Of a stretch of 64,000 bases of DNA, positions 34,248 through 43,259 are shown piece after piece; within the stretch, counting starts at the first letter, position 1; each line of letters starts with the position of its first letter. Made by a program: the position numbers and the translations under genes. The stretch is from Micromonospora lupini (lineage in GTDB: Bacteria > Actinomycetota > Actinomycetes > Mycobacteriales > Micromonosporaceae), in the NCBI RefSeq assembly GCF_026342015.1, contig NZ_JAPENL010000002.1:67001-131000 (forward strand). The letters run 5' to 3'. A model generated the notes under the pieces. That model saw nothing but the letters and a program-made list of their open reading frames with translations, ran no database searches and had not been told where the DNA came from.

Positions 34248-34297
34248 GCCGGACCAGCGGAAGCAGCGAAGCCAGCGACCCCGAAGGGACATCCACC

Positions 34298-34492
34298 ATG
34301 ACGCACCACGAGGACAGTGACGAGAAGGTCCCGGCGCTGGGTCAGCCGCCGAAGGGCAGGGACACCACGCCCGAGCCGGACTTCGCCAACGAGCACGACC
34401 GCACGGCGGTGGACCGGGACATCATCACCGGCGAGGACGAGGACGAACGGGAGCCGGAGTCGCCGCACGGCTGGTCCGGTATGCAGCGTTGA
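34298..34492 (+). CDS. Small acidic hydrophilic protein, 64 residues
   Basis: ATG 34298 with GAAGGGAC upstream. Rich in Asp, Glu, Pro and His ([25 protein letters not shown]), likely disordered and cytoplasmic. Not recognised. A strong terminator follows at 34503-34534. Confidence 0.65.
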   Translation: MTHHEDSDEKVPALGQPPKGRDTTPEPDFANEHDRTAVDRDIITGEDEDEREPESPHGWSGMQR

Positions 34493-34502
34493 CGCGTACG
34501 AC

Positions 34503-34534
34503 AGCGGGGGCCGGCGGATTCGCCGGCCCCCGCT
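34503..34534. terminator. Strong bidirectional terminator
   Basis: AGCGGGGGCCGGCG and CGCCGGCCCCCGCT, perfect 14-bp stem with loop GATT, between convergent small-protein and DUF1360 genes. Confidence 0.85.
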
Positions 34535-34556
34535 GCGCTGTGTTCGTCGTGTCGGT

Positions 34557-35096
34557 TCAGTCGTCGTCGTGTCCGCCCTCGGCGGCCTGCTGCGCCGTGG
34601 CGTACGCCATCTGGAGGAAGTCGGACGCGGCCACAGCCGTCAACGCGGTGGCCACCAGGCGCGTGAGGCGGGGTGCGAGCACGAGGCCCCCGGTCAGCCC
34701 CGTGGCCACCCACACCGCCAGACAGAAGGGGCAGCTCAGCAACTCGCCGATGGCGTGCCGGGTGGAGCTGCCCGAGTCGCGGACCTGCTCCATCACCTCG
34801 CCGCTGCCGATCGGCCTGTCGTAGCGGGTGAACGGCGCCCGCAGCGGGCTGGTGACCGCGTCCTTGGACAGCAGCCGGCTCAGCTTGTGCGTGGCGATGG
34901 AGAGCAACACGACGTCGGCGGGGGCGGGACGCTCGGGCACCGGGCGGCCGGTCACCTTGACCAGGCCGGCGAGCACCCCGGTCACCCCGGCGTAGGTGCC
35001 CATCGCCGCCAGGTAGCCGCCGAGCGGCCGGTGCTCGTGCGGCGCGTACGCCCGGCGCAGCCGCGCCGCCTTCTGTCGCAGGCCAGTGTCGCTCAC
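34557..35096 (-). CDS. DUF1360 membrane protein
   Basis: 179 residues. DUF1360 landmarks: [58 protein letters not shown] (paired Cys of CPFC) and two or three membrane segments. Bacillus relatives are sporulation-associated; the biochemical role is unknown. Upstream gene is 51 bases away on the same strand. Confidence 0.85.
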   Translation of the reverse strand: MSDTGLRQKAARLRRAYAPHEHRPLGGYLAAMGTYAGVTGVLAGLVKVTGRPVPERPAPADVVLLSIATHKLSRLLSKDAVTSPLRAPFTRYDRPIGSGEVMEQVRDSGSSTRHAIGELLSCPFCLAVWVATGLTGGLVLAPRLTRLVATALTAVAASDFLQMAYATAQQAAEGGHDDD

Positions 35097-35147
35097 CCGG
35101 TCTCCTCCCCTGTCGTGGTGGTGCGAATGCGGCAGTCGGTGACGGTC

Positions 35148-35474
35148 TCAGCCGGCCTGGAGGTTGTCGGCGACCTCGCGGGCGAGGTTGGCGAGCGCCT
35201 CGTCGGCCAACTGGTCCGGGTCGGAGCCCGAGCCGTCGGTCAGGTCGAGCTGGATCCGGGCGCCGCCGGAGTCGGCCGGATCCACCCGGATCTCGGCGGC
35301 CCAGTCGGCGTCGCCCCAGCGGGCGCGCAACTCCTCGCCGCTGATCTCGGCGGGAGGGCTCCCGTCGCCGCGCAGCGGCGCAGGCAACCAGGCCGAGGCC
35401 CGAGCCGGGTCGGTGGCCGTGTTGAACACCACCTCGGGTGGCGCGGACATGCCGCGGACGGCTCGTGCCGGCAT
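35148..35474 (-). CDS. SRPBCC/polyketide-cyclase-like small protein
   Basis: 108 residues: [23 protein letters not shown] at the start and [21 protein letters not shown] later resemble the first helix and strands of a START-type fold, though truncated relative to typical 140-residue members. The start overlaps the stop of the preceding gene by one base (TGATG at 35472-35476), hence co-translated. Assignment tentative. Confidence 0.65.
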   Translation of the reverse strand: MPARAVRGMSAPPEVVFNTATDPARASAWLPAPLRGDGSPPAEISGEELRARWGDADWAAEIRVDPADSGGARIQLDLTDGSGSDPDQLADEALANLAREVADNLQAG

Positions 35475-35812
35475 CAGGCGTCCCGCAGGCGGCTCGGGTC
35501 GACCTCCCGGCCCGGGTGCCGGGCGAGGTACTCGGTCTCCAGTTCGGCCGTGCGCCGCAGGTGGTTGGCGAGCGCGGAGTCCGCCGCGTGCCGGAGGGTG
35601 TCCAGCCGGGTGCGGTGCAGGCTGTGCATCTCGCGGATCAGATCGTCGTCGGTCAGCTCCGTCGGGTCGACGCCGAGCGCGTCGCCGTCGAGATCGGCGC
35701 CGCCGGAGTCGGCGAGGTGGTCGCCGCCCCACTCGGGCACCCGCTGCTCCGGGCTCGTTTCCGTGCTGCCGCTGGACGGAAAGTCGTCCTCGCGTACCGA
35801 TCCGGTCATCAT
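35474..35812 (-). CDS. DUF6158-like small protein
   Basis: About 112 residues from ATG 35812 or 35809 (an upstream ATG at 35893 is unlikely). Conserved end: [64 protein letters not shown], an amphipathic helical hairpin of the DUF6158 type known from streptomycetes and relatives. Function unknown. Coupled to the following START-like gene. Confidence 0.75.
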   Translation of the reverse strand: MMTGSVREDDFPSSGSTETSPEQRVPEWGGDHLADSGGADLDGDALGVDPTELTDDDLIREMHSLHRTRLDTLRHAADSALANHLRRTAELETEYLARHPGREVDPSRLRDA

Positions 35813-35942
35813 CGCCCCCCTGGTCTCGTTTGGGCTGGCGTCTAGACGGATGCCCACACCTGGTGACGCCAAACCCTCCCGCCCGCGTGGCACCTACGAC
35901 ACCGCGTCGGAGAGCGCCGTCGTCCCCGGTACCCTCGACGCC

Positions 35943-36377
35943 ATGAGGTGGCTCTGGACCCCGGCGTGGATCGCACGTCACGTGGCCATGGTCGTGCTGG
36001 TCGTGGGCTTCCTCGGGCTGGGCTGGTGGCAGATCAGCCGGGCCGCGGCCGGCAACAGCCTCAGCTGGGGGTACGCCGTCGAGTGGCCGATCTTCGCCGG
36101 CTTCGTGATCTACGTCTGGTGGCGCGAGGTGCGGCTGGCCCGCCGCAACGCGGAGGCGGCCGCCGAGCCGCCGGCGGACCCCGCCGACACAGCCGCCGTC
36201 GAGCCGCCGCCGGCCGCGACCATCGGCTCCCGACCGGCGGTACGCCGACCGGTGCGGGTGGCCCGGGTGCCTGTCGACGCGGCGCTCGGCGACGACGCCG
36301 ACCTGGCCGCCTACAACGACTACCTGTCATGGTTGAACGCCAATCCGGGCGCCCGGCCCGGTGACTATCCCGGCTGA
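35943..36377 (+). CDS. Two-helix membrane protein
   Basis: 144 residues. Two membrane segments ([19 protein letters not shown] at about 12-30 and [16 protein letters not shown] at about 48-63), then a Pro/Ala-rich cytoplasmic stretch and an end motif [16 protein letters not shown]. This matches a family of actinobacterial transmembrane proteins often found beside DUF3817 genes, as here. Function unknown. The DUF3817 gene starts 24 bases later. Confidence 0.8.
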   Translation: MRWLWTPAWIARHVAMVVLVVGFLGLGWWQISRAAAGNSLSWGYAVEWPIFAGFVIYVWWREVRLARRNAEAAAEPPADPADTAAVEPPPAATIGSRPAVRRPVRVARVPVDAALGDDADLAAYNDYLSWLNANPGARPGDYPG

Positions 36378-36401
36378 GCCGGACTCGGAAGGACGGACAA
36401 G

Positions 36402-36728
36402 GTGGGCGCAGCCCTTACCCGGTACCGCGTGATCGCCTGGATCGTGGGCGTGGTGCTGATCCTGCTTGTCGTTGTCGGCATGCCACTGAAGTACGCGTTC
36501 GACAACCCGGTGGTGGTGGAGACGGTCGGCCCGGCGCACGGCTTCCTCTACATGATCTACCTGGTGGCCGCGTTCGACCTGAGCCGCCGCGCCGACTGGC
36601 CACTGAAGCGGATGCTCCTGGTGATGCTTGCCGGCACCGTGCCGTTCGTCTCGTTCTACGCCGAGCGTCGCGTCACCGCCTGGCTGGACCGGCCCGCGAC
36701 CCGTACGCCGGAGCCGGTCGCCGGCTGA
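36402..36728 (+). CDS. DUF3817 membrane protein
   Basis: 108 residues, GTG 36402 with GGACGGACAAG upstream. Three membrane helices; conserved KYAFDNPVVVETVGPAHGFLYMIYLVAAFDLSRRADWPLKRMLLVMLAGTVPFVSFYAERRV pattern of DUF3817, with the GxxHGxxY motif in the loop. Function unknown. Probably one operon with the preceding two-helix protein. Confidence 0.88.
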   Translation: MGAALTRYRVIAWIVGVVLILLVVVGMPLKYAFDNPVVVETVGPAHGFLYMIYLVAAFDLSRRADWPLKRMLLVMLAGTVPFVSFYAERRVTAWLDRPATRTPEPVAG

Positions 36729-36750
36729 CCGGCCCCGCGACGGGTCTGGT

Positions 36751-37272
36751 TCAGCGGCGGGGCCGCCACGGGTCGGCCGAGGCGAGGGGGTCGACCAAGC
36801 CGCCGTACCGGTTGACCTCCCGGGCGCGCAGCAGTGCCCGGGTGACCTGACCGAACTGCCGCTCGTCGTCGGCGCTGAACAGCAGCACCTCCGCGCCCCG
36901 GTGCCATCCCCACAGCTCGTACGGCGGTGGGCGCCAGCGGTCGCCGACCAGGGCGAGTGCCACCGGCAGCAGGAGCACCGCCCCGAGGATGAGGTACGCC
37001 TCGGCGGTCAACCGTTGCAGGCCGCCGCTGAAGCCGAGGAGCAGGCCCACCGCGCCGATCATGGCTGCGGTGACCACGACGGCCCGGACGGCGATCCGGT
37101 CGTGCGCGCCCCGGGTGGTGCGCAGGTGGGTCAGGTCGACGATGCGATAGCTGGTGCGGCCGACGGTGAACCGGTCGACGGTGACGATGATGCCGGGCCG
37201 CGCGTACAGCAGCGTGGACCTGGCTCCGGGCACCGTTCGTTGCGGTCGCGTCTTTGCGCCTTCACGATTCAC
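36751..37272 (-). CDS. DUF6232-like membrane protein
   Basis: 173 residues from GTG 37272, which has GGGAGGAACC directly upstream; the in-frame ATG 37389 is not supported. N-terminal half VTVDRFTVGRTSYRIVDLTHLRTTR forms a PH-like beta segment, then two membrane helices (VRAVVVTAAMIGAVGLLLGF, AYLILGAVLLLPVALALV) and a cytoplasmic end. DUF6232 type, function unknown. Confidence 0.78.
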   Translation of the reverse strand: MNREGAKTRPQRTVPGARSTLLYARPGIIVTVDRFTVGRTSYRIVDLTHLRTTRGAHDRIAVRAVVVTAAMIGAVGLLLGFSGGLQRLTAEAYLILGAVLLLPVALALVGDRWRPPPYELWGWHRGAEVLLFSADDERQFGQVTRALLRAREVNRYGGLVDPLASADPWRPRR

Positions 37273-37758
37273 GGTTCCTCCCGTGGGGCGGTCTGCCGGG
37301 TTCGGGACCGTGGCGGGCATCGCTGCCCGGGGACGGGATTCCCGGCTGCGGCTCCATTGTTCTGGGGCACCGCCACTCCACCTGGGCATTTACGGTTCCG
37401 AGCCGGTGACCCACCCGGGCGACATGGCCTCGAAACAGCATCCATTTCAGCTTTTATCGGATATTGGCGGTGACCATCCGGCGGCATGCGCCCGGAACGA
37501 CGAAAGTCAGATATCGGTCAACGGATGCGAAACGGCGCTCCGCCACGTGTCAGCAGCCCCGCTGGTGTCACCGGGAGCAGGGGCACTTCCCGCCACTTCG
37601 CCAACATTCGCCCCTGCTTCAACTGCGCGGCACAACCGTCCCGGGTTAGGTTGGGCGAGCCGGTCCGGCCCAGTGCCATCCACCCGGGTGGCCCCGGCCG
37701 GTGTCGCCGAGGGCGTCAGCAGCCCCGTCGGCGGCCGTGGGAGAGGAGCCCTTCGCTC
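37273..37758. promoter_or_regulatory. Gene-free region with structured leader of the NlpC/P60 gene
   Basis: 486 bases with no supported gene. Near 37455 an AT-richer patch (TTATCGGATATTGG) may hold a promoter. Towards the NlpC gene lie a perfect 12-bp palindrome CCACCCGGGTGG (37680-37691) and a hairpin CGCCGAGGG...CCC-CG-TCGGCG (about 37705-37733) just before the GAGAGGAG ribosome-binding site. NlpC-type genes in actinobacteria are often under c-di-AMP (ydaO) riboswitches; I could not align this leader to that consensus. Confidence 0.4.
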
Positions 37759-38736
37759 TTGTCATCCCTGAGAACCCTGCTGCGCACCGCAGTGCTGGCC
37801 GGCATGTCGGCCGCGCTGATCGCCCCGACGGCGGTGGCTCACGCCGAGCCGTCCCCCGCCGACCTGACCAACCGGATCGAGACGTCCTCGGCCGAGTTGG
37901 AACGGATCGTGGAGTCGTACAACAAGCTCGCCGAGGACATCAAGGTCAACAAGACCGCGGTGGCCCGATTACAGGCCCGTATCGGCCCTCTCGAACAGCA
38001 GGCCGAGCAGAGCCGGGCCGACGTAGCGGCACTCGCCAACACGGCCTACAAGAGCGGTAGCCTGCGTACCGTGGACGCGCTGCTGCGTCCCGGCGGCTCC
38101 GTCGCTCTGCTCGACCGACTCGGCACCCTCGACCAACTGACCCGCCAGCGCCAGGAGCGCATCTCCGGTTTCACAGCGAACCAGCGGCGGCTGCTCGACG
38201 AGAAGACCCGCCTGGACGCCACGCTGGCCCGGCAGGCCGCGCAGGCCCGCGAGCTTGCGGCCGGCAAGAAGCGCATCGAGGGTGACCTGGCCAAGCTGTA
38301 CGAGCTGCGTCGACAGGCGTACGGCGCCGCCACCGAGAAACCCGCGCCCAAGGCGGCGCAGGCCGAGGCCAAGAACGTGCCCGCCGTGGCCGGGGACGCC
38401 GGCGCGGCGGTGCGCTACGCGTTCGGGGCGATCGGCAAGCCGTACGTCTGGGCCGGTGAGGGTCCGAACGGCTACGACTGTTCCGGGCTGACCCTCGCGG
38501 CCTGGCGGGCGGCCGGCAGATCGCTGCCGCACAGCGCCCGGATGCAGTGGGGCGCGGTGGCCCACATCGGTCGGGGTGACCTGCGCCCGGGAGACCTGAT
38601 CTTCTACAGCGGGCTCGGGCACGTCGCTCTCTACGTGGGCGACGGCCAGGTCATCGACGCGCCGAGCGCCGGTCGTAACGTGCTCAAGCGCGGCATGAAC
38701 ATGATGTCCATCCACGGCTACGGCCGGGTCCGCTGA
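37759..38736 (+). CDS. NlpC/P60 peptidoglycan hydrolase with coiled coil
   Basis: 325 residues. Starts at TTG 37759 with GAGAGGAG about ten bases upstream; no ATG or GTG fits the signal peptide. Signal peptide SSLRTLLRTAVLAGMSAALIA to AHA (about 1-30), a long coiled coil (about 35-190, RIETSSAELERIVESYNKLAED), and a C-terminal NlpC/P60 domain with Cys of YDCSGLTL and His of GHVALYVGDG. It cleaves D-glutamyl-diaminopimelate bonds in the wall. One Leu codon is TTA (37969-37971), rare at this GC content. Terminated by a 19-bp stem. Confidence 0.92.
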   Translation: MSSLRTLLRTAVLAGMSAALIAPTAVAHAEPSPADLTNRIETSSAELERIVESYNKLAEDIKVNKTAVARLQARIGPLEQQAEQSRADVAALANTAYKSGSLRTVDALLRPGGSVALLDRLGTLDQLTRQRQERISGFTANQRRLLDEKTRLDATLARQAAQARELAAGKKRIEGDLAKLYELRRQAYGAATEKPAPKAAQAEAKNVPAVAGDAGAAVRYAFGAIGKPYVWAGEGPNGYDCSGLTLAAWRAAGRSLPHSARMQWGAVAHIGRGDLRPGDLIFYSGLGHVALYVGDGQVIDAPSAGRNVLKRGMNMMSIHGYGRVR

Positions 38737-38747
38737 CCGACCCGACA

Positions 38748-38792
38748 CGGCGAACGGCCGGCGTCCCCCTATCGGACGCCGGCCGTTCGCCG
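38748..38792. terminator. Very strong bidirectional terminator
   Basis: CGGCGAACGGCCGGCGTCC and its exact complement at 38774-38792 give a 19-bp perfect stem with a 7-base loop between the convergent NlpC and sigma-factor genes. Confidence 0.9.
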
Positions 38793-38806
38793 TCATTACT
38801 ACCAGG

Positions 38807-39796
38807 TCAGGCTGCCTGCAGCCCCTCCGCCCGGGCCAGCTCCCGGAGCCGGCCGAGGGCCTGGATCTCCAGCTGCCGGATCCGCTCACGGGACAGCGAG
38901 AAGCGGGACGCGACCTCGGTCAGCGAGTGCTCGCGGCCGTCCTCCAGCCCGTAGCGGGCCCGCATGATGCCGGCCGACCGGTCGTCGAGGTGGTTGAGCA
39001 GCCCCTCGATCCGCTGCCGCTCCAGGCCGCTGAGGACGATGTCCTCAGGCGACGGCGCGTCGCTGTCGGCGACCAGGTCGCCGAGGTTCGTGTCGCCGTC
39101 GTCGCCCACCGGGGTGTCCAGCGAGACGGTGTCCTGCGACCAGCGGCGCAGCTCGTTGACCCGCTCGACGGTGACGCCGAGCGACGCGGCGATCTGCTCC
39201 GGCTCCGGGTCGCTGCCCAGCTCACGGGTGAGCTGCCGGGTCACGTTGCGCATCCGGTTGACGTCCTCCACCAGGTGCACCGGCAGTCGGACGGTGCGCT
39301 CCTGCTGGGCGATCGCCCGGCTGATGGCCTGGCGGATCCACCAGGTGGCGTAGGTGGAGAACTTGTAACCACGCTCGTAGTCGAACTTCTCGACCGCCCG
39401 GACGAGGCCGGTGTTGCCCTCCTGGATCAGGTCCAGCATGGGCATGCCCGAGCGCACGTAACGACGCGCGATCGACACCACAAGTCGCAGGTTGGCGCGG
39501 ATGAAGAGGTCCTTCGCGCGCTCACCCTCGACGACAAGCCGCTCCAGGTCGGCCCGGTCGACACCGTCGGGAACGGCGTCCTCGCCGAGCAGGTGCTCGG
39601 CGTAGAGGCCGGCTTCGATCGCCTTGGAGAGATCGACCTCCTTGGCGGCGTCCAGCAGTGGCGTCCGGGAGATCTCGTGCAGGTAGACGCCGACCAGGTC
39701 GCGCTCCTCGGCAACCTCGTCGGTGCGCATGCCGATGTTCTTGTCCACGTTGCCCACGGTCCCCTCGCTCGCGCCGGTTGCCCGGTTCCTTGCCAT
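38807..39796 (-). CDS. RNA polymerase sigma factor, sigma-70 group 2
   Basis: 329 residues from ATG 39796. Region 1.2 DLVGVYLHEISRTPLL, region 2 DLFIRANLRLVVSIARRYVRSGMPMLDLIQEGNTGL and YKFSTYATWWIRQAISRAI, region 3, and region 4.2 SLTEVASRFSLSRERIRQLEIQALGRLR are all intact. It lacks the long acidic N-terminal extension of the housekeeping factor, so it is a group 2 (HrdD- or SigB-like) factor that recognises similar promoters. Which conditions it serves cannot be read here. The 399 bases upstream hold no gene. Confidence 0.93.
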   Translation of the reverse strand: MARNRATGASEGTVGNVDKNIGMRTDEVAEERDLVGVYLHEISRTPLLDAAKEVDLSKAIEAGLYAEHLLGEDAVPDGVDRADLERLVVEGERAKDLFIRANLRLVVSIARRYVRSGMPMLDLIQEGNTGLVRAVEKFDYERGYKFSTYATWWIRQAISRAIAQQERTVRLPVHLVEDVNRMRNVTRQLTRELGSDPEPEQIAASLGVTVERVNELRRWSQDTVSLDTPVGDDGDTNLGDLVADSDAPSPEDIVLSGLERQRIEGLLNHLDDRSAGIMRARYGLEDGREHSLTEVASRFSLSRERIRQLEIQALGRLRELARAEGLQAA

Positions 39797-40195
39797 TCCC
39801 CACGTCCGGTCAGCCCCTGGTAACTTCTGCTGTGCCCACCGTCGCTGACACCTACACAACAGATGAGACGTGTCGGGGATTCCATGTCGTGAGTCGAAAG
39901 TGTCACGAATGCCTGAGTAGTTGCTGAGAGCACGGTCCATGTTTGCTGTCAGCACCCGTCGGGTGGCTCGCCGCTGGGCACCTCGAACGGGTTGGTGGGT
40001 CGACGAATCGCCTATCGCCCGCACCATGGCAACACCGCCGCGGCACCGGCACAGCGACCCGGGTCACCTCCGCGCTGCGATCCTGGTCACTGCCAGATAC
40101 GCAGCGATGGACCGGTCGGTTCATCCACGCGGTGTGATTACCCCCCGCCCCGGTGAACAATCCGGAGCCCCGTTCGCTTCCCGGGCGGTGCGGGG
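39797..40195. other. Gene-free region between murQ and the sigma-factor gene
   Basis: Both flanking genes are on the minus strand. I see no supported ORF, RNA or repeat apart from the hairpin at the murQ end (40166-40197); it should contain the sigma-factor promoter, but no clear -35/-10 pair is convincing. Confidence 0.5.
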
Positions 40196-40197
40196 CT
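40166..40197 (-). terminator. Hairpin at the end of murQ
   Basis: AGCCCCG (40166-40172) and CGGGGCT (40191-40197) pair; the right arm overlaps the murQ stop codon. Confidence 0.5.
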
Positions 40198-41152
40198 AGG
40201 AGGCGAGCAGGGCGAGAGCCCCGCGAACCTGGTCGGCGGAGCGCGCCAGGGCGGCTCGGGCGGCGGCCACCTCGGCTCCGGAGACCAACGAGACCAGCGC
40301 CGTCTTCAGGTCGCCGTCGGCCTCGCCGAGGGCCCGCCGGGAGACCTCCTCCGAGCAGCCTGTCGCCTCGACCAGGATCGAGATCATTCGTCCCCGGAGC
40401 TTCGCGTTGGTGGCCACCATATCGATCATGAGGTTCGAGTAGACGCGGCCCAGGCGCACCATGACGGCGGTCGAGAACGTGTTCAGCACCAGTTTCTGCG
40501 CGGTGCCCGCCTTCATCCGGGTCGAGCCGGTGACCACCTCAGGTCCGGTGTCCACCCCGATGAACACGTCCACCGACCGGGCGGCCTCCGCCTCCGGATT
40601 GGCGCACAGCAGCACCGTCGAGGCCCCCGCGGCGCGGGACGCGGCGAGCGCCCCGAGGACGTACGGGGTGCGTCCGCTTGCCGCCAGACCGACCACCAGG
40701 TCACCGGGGCGCACACACCCGGCGGCCTCGTCCGCCCCGCCCCGGTCGTCGTCCTCGGCGTCCTCCACGGCCCGCCACATGGCGTCCGCGCCGCCGGCCA
40801 GGTGGGCGCAGAACCAGTGCCGCGGGGAGTTGAAGGTGGGGGCCAGCTCGGCCGCGTCGAGCACGCCCAGCCGACCGGAGGTGCCGGCCCCGAAGTAGTG
40901 CACCCGGTGCCCGCCGCGCAGGGCCGCCACCGCCAGGTCAACGGTGGTGGCGATCTCGTCGAGCACCGCGGCGACCGCCGCCGGCACTCGCCGGTCGGCC
41001 TCGTTGATCACGGTGAGCACGTCCCGCGTCGACATCAGATCGAGGTCGACGCTGAGGGGATTGCGACGTTCGGTGGGTGCGCCCACCCGGACCGTCGGGC
41101 GGGCGGGTGGTGCTGACATGTTCGCGTCCGGCTCCACCGAACCGGGCGTCAC
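40196..41152 (-). CDS. murQ: N-acetylmuramic acid 6-phosphate etherase
   Basis: 318 residues from GTG 41152 (ATG 41119 possible). Cleaves the lactyl ether of MurNAc-6-phosphate to GlcNAc-6-phosphate in cell-wall recycling. Sugar-isomerase fold with VHYFGAGTSGRLGVLDAAELAPTF, PGDLVVGLAASGRTPYVLGAL, GPEVVTGSTRMKAGTAQKLVLN and IDMVATNAKLRGR. The start overlaps the stop of the RpiR regulator by four bases, which places it under that regulator. No MurNAc phosphotransferase gene is adjacent. Confidence 0.95.
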   Translation of the reverse strand: MTPGSVEPDANMSAPPARPTVRVGAPTERRNPLSVDLDLMSTRDVLTVINEADRRVPAAVAAVLDEIATTVDLAVAALRGGHRVHYFGAGTSGRLGVLDAAELAPTFNSPRHWFCAHLAGGADAMWRAVEDAEDDDRGGADEAAGCVRPGDLVVGLAASGRTPYVLGALAASRAAGASTVLLCANPEAEAARSVDVFIGVDTGPEVVTGSTRMKAGTAQKLVLNTFSTAVMVRLGRVYSNLMIDMVATNAKLRGRMISILVEATGCSEEVSRRALGEADGDLKTALVSLVSGAEVAAARAALARSADQVRGALALLAS

Positions 41153-42063
41153 GCCCGCCTCCGGCTGGCACCTACCCGGTGCGACTGGACCGCCTCGGCG
41201 GTCGCCTCTAGGGCCTTGCGGGCCCGGGACCGGTTGCGGGCGGCCACCCCGACGAACAGGCAGTCGACGACTGTGAGCTGGGCGAGCCTGCTGGCCGTCG
41301 CTCCGGAGCGGTAGGTGGTCTCGCGGGCCGCTGTCGTCAGCACGAAGTCGGCGACCTCGGTGATCGGCGAGCGCGGGAAGTTGGTGAGCGCCACGGTCGC
41401 CGCGCCCCGCGTCCGGGCCTGCTCCAGCACCTCGATGACATCGGAGGTGGTGCCGGTGTGCGAGATGCCGATCGCGACGTCGCCGCGGCCGAGCAGGGCC
41501 GCCGAGGTCAAGGCGGTGTGCACGTCCGGGAAGTAGAAGGCGATCCGGCCGATGCGGTGCAGCTTCTGTTGGAAGTCGGAGGCGACGAACCCGCTGGCGC
41601 CGGCGCCGTAGATGTCGATCCGGCCCGCGCCCGCGATGGCCTCGACCACCTGCTCGCAGACGGCCGGGTCGAGCTGCTCGGCGGTCTCCTCGACGGCTCG
41701 GGCGTCGTTGAACGCGATGGTGGCGATGATCTGGGCGAGGTCCGCGCCGGGCGGGATGTCACCGCCGACGACCCGGGCGTCCGGCGGCTCGATGCGGCGG
41801 GCGGCCTCGGCGGCCAGCCGGATGCGCAACTGTGGATAGCCGTCCATGCCGACCGATCGGCAGAACCGGATGACTGTCGCCTCCGACGTCTCCGCTGCGG
41901 TGGCGAGGTCGGTGATGGTCCGACGGGCCGCGGCGGCCGGGTCGGACACGACCAGCCGGGCGACCCGCTGCTCGGCGGGCGACAGCGATGGCAACAGCCC
42001 GCTGATGTGGACGATCAGCCCACCGGGCTCGTGACTCGCAGAAATCTTCGGACTCTTCGCCAC
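41149..42063 (-). CDS. RpiR-family regulator (MurR-like) of murQ
   Basis: 304 residues from GTG 42063. N-terminal HTH_6 domain (LSPAEQRVARLVVSDPAAAARRTITDLATAAETSEATVIRFCRSVGMDGYPQLRIRL) and C-terminal SIS sugar-phosphate-binding domain (RIDIYGAGASGFVASDFQQKLHRIGR, GDVAIGISHTGTTSDVIEVL). By analogy to MurR it should sense MurNAc-6-phosphate. A palindrome TGAAACTTACTTTCA touches the start codon, suggesting autorepression. Confidence 0.93.
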   Translation of the reverse strand: MAKSPKISASHEPGGLIVHISGLLPSLSPAEQRVARLVVSDPAAAARRTITDLATAAETSEATVIRFCRSVGMDGYPQLRIRLAAEAARRIEPPDARVVGGDIPPGADLAQIIATIAFNDARAVEETAEQLDPAVCEQVVEAIAGAGRIDIYGAGASGFVASDFQQKLHRIGRIAFYFPDVHTALTSAALLGRGDVAIGISHTGTTSDVIEVLEQARTRGAATVALTNFPRSPITEVADFVLTTAARETTYRSGATASRLAQLTVVDCLFVGVAARNRSRARKALEATAEAVQSHRVGASRRRA

Positions 42064-42065
42064 GG

Positions 42066-42082
42066 GTGAAACTTACTTTCAC
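42066..42082. promoter_or_regulatory. RpiR operator candidate
   Basis: GTGAAA-CTTAC-TTTCAC, a perfect inverted repeat with five-base spacer, three bases before the regulator's GTG. It occupies the place where the Shine-Dalgarno would be, so the mRNA leader may be very short. Confidence 0.7.
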
Positions 42083-42138
42083 GAAGCGTGAGCGTCAACC
42101 ATGACCGTATGTGGTGGGAAAAGTGTCGACGACCCGGA

Positions 42139-43155
42139 TCACGCGTTTCGCTCAGCCTGCCACTCCCTGAGGATCGCCGCCTCGTCCGCCGGGTCGAGTC
42201 CACCCTGCCGTACGGCGTCGGGCCGCGCGGTCATCCAGGACGCGGTCGCCCGAACGGTGTCGGACAACTGACGGACCGTCAGACCCGCGTCCAGCGCCGG
42301 CCGGGCGTCCCGGTCCATCAGGCCACCCCACTCCGGCAGTCGCACCCACAGTGGCAGCGCCCGCTCCCCCGACCACTCGCGTACGCCGTGGGCCACCAGG
42401 AAGTCCTGATCGACCCAGGTGAGGTGCGGGTCGGCCACACCCAGACCGGCCGCCACGTCGGTCAGCAGCTCGGCGCGGGACAGCGCCGGGCCGGTGCCGT
42501 CGTACGTGCCGGCGAGGCGGGCGCCGGCGGCGTGCAGCAACCAGCCGGCCAGGTCGGCGACGTCCACGAACTGCACCCGGTCGGTCGGCCGTCCGGGCGC
42601 GAGAACCTCCCCGCCGTTCGCCAGCCGCCGCACCCAGTACGGGAAGCGGTCGCTCGGGTCCTCCGCGCCGACGATCAGCCCCGCCCGGCAGATGAACGAC
42701 CGCTGCGCGCCCATCCGCTCGCGGACCAGCCGCTCGATGCTGACCTTGCACTCGCCGTACCACCTGTGGTCCGGGCCGACCGGAGCGTCCACGTCCGGCG
42801 GAGCGGGCGGCAGCAGCGGCGCGTCCGCCGCGGTCTGCCCCGGGGTGGTGTTGTCCGCGTACACCGAGATCGTGGACACGAATGACCAGTGACCGACGTG
42901 GTCGGCCAGCGTGGCGAGCGCGTGTCGGGCATGGCTGACCTGGCGGGTCACGTCCACCACCGCGTCGAAGCCGTCGTCGGCGAGCGGCGTCAGCGCGTCG
43001 GGCTCGTCGCGGTCGACGGGCACGAACCGCGCACCGGTGGGCACGACACCGGACACGCCCCGCGCCGCGCAGGTCACGTCGTGGCCCTGCGCGACGGCGA
43101 GCCGGGCCACCGCCCGGCCGAGGAACCGGGTGCCGCCGAGAATCAGGATCCGCAT
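42139..43155 (-). CDS. NAD-dependent epimerase/dehydratase
   Basis: 338 residues. Rossmann motif GGTRFLGRA at 7-15, which is the form used by extended SDRs of the reductase/epimerase group, and SFVSTISVYADNT around 90-102. The usual YxxxK appears as YGECK (about 133-137). A long C-terminal substrate domain is present. Acts on a nucleotide-sugar or similar substrate, not identifiable. Divergent from the next SDR gene. Confidence 0.9.
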   Translation of the reverse strand: MRILILGGTRFLGRAVARLAVAQGHDVTCAARGVSGVVPTGARFVPVDRDEPDALTPLADDGFDAVVDVTRQVSHARHALATLADHVGHWSFVSTISVYADNTTPGQTAADAPLLPPAPPDVDAPVGPDHRWYGECKVSIERLVRERMGAQRSFICRAGLIVGAEDPSDRFPYWVRRLANGGEVLAPGRPTDRVQFVDVADLAGWLLHAAGARLAGTYDGTGPALSRAELLTDVAAGLGVADPHLTWVDQDFLVAHGVREWSGERALPLWVRLPEWGGLMDRDARPALDAGLTVRQLSDTVRATASWMTARPDAVRQGGLDPADEAAILREWQAERNA

Positions 43156-43259
43156 CCGCCGATCCTGCGCTCCCTACGGCCGAATGCGCCAACGACTCTG
43201 CTGTCGGCAGAGCGCCTGTCGGCCGATGGGTCGTCGCGGCGGACGCTAGCGTGTGGCGC

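Noticed and set aside
37500..37740. Possible c-di-AMP (ydaO) riboswitch before the NlpC/P60 gene
   Set aside because: I could not align the conserved blocks; kept only as an unassigned structured leader.
39921..40199. Small plus-strand ORF between the sigma factor and murQ
   Set aside because: Composition rich in Arg/Trp/Pro, no Shine-Dalgarno, ends in the murQ hairpin.
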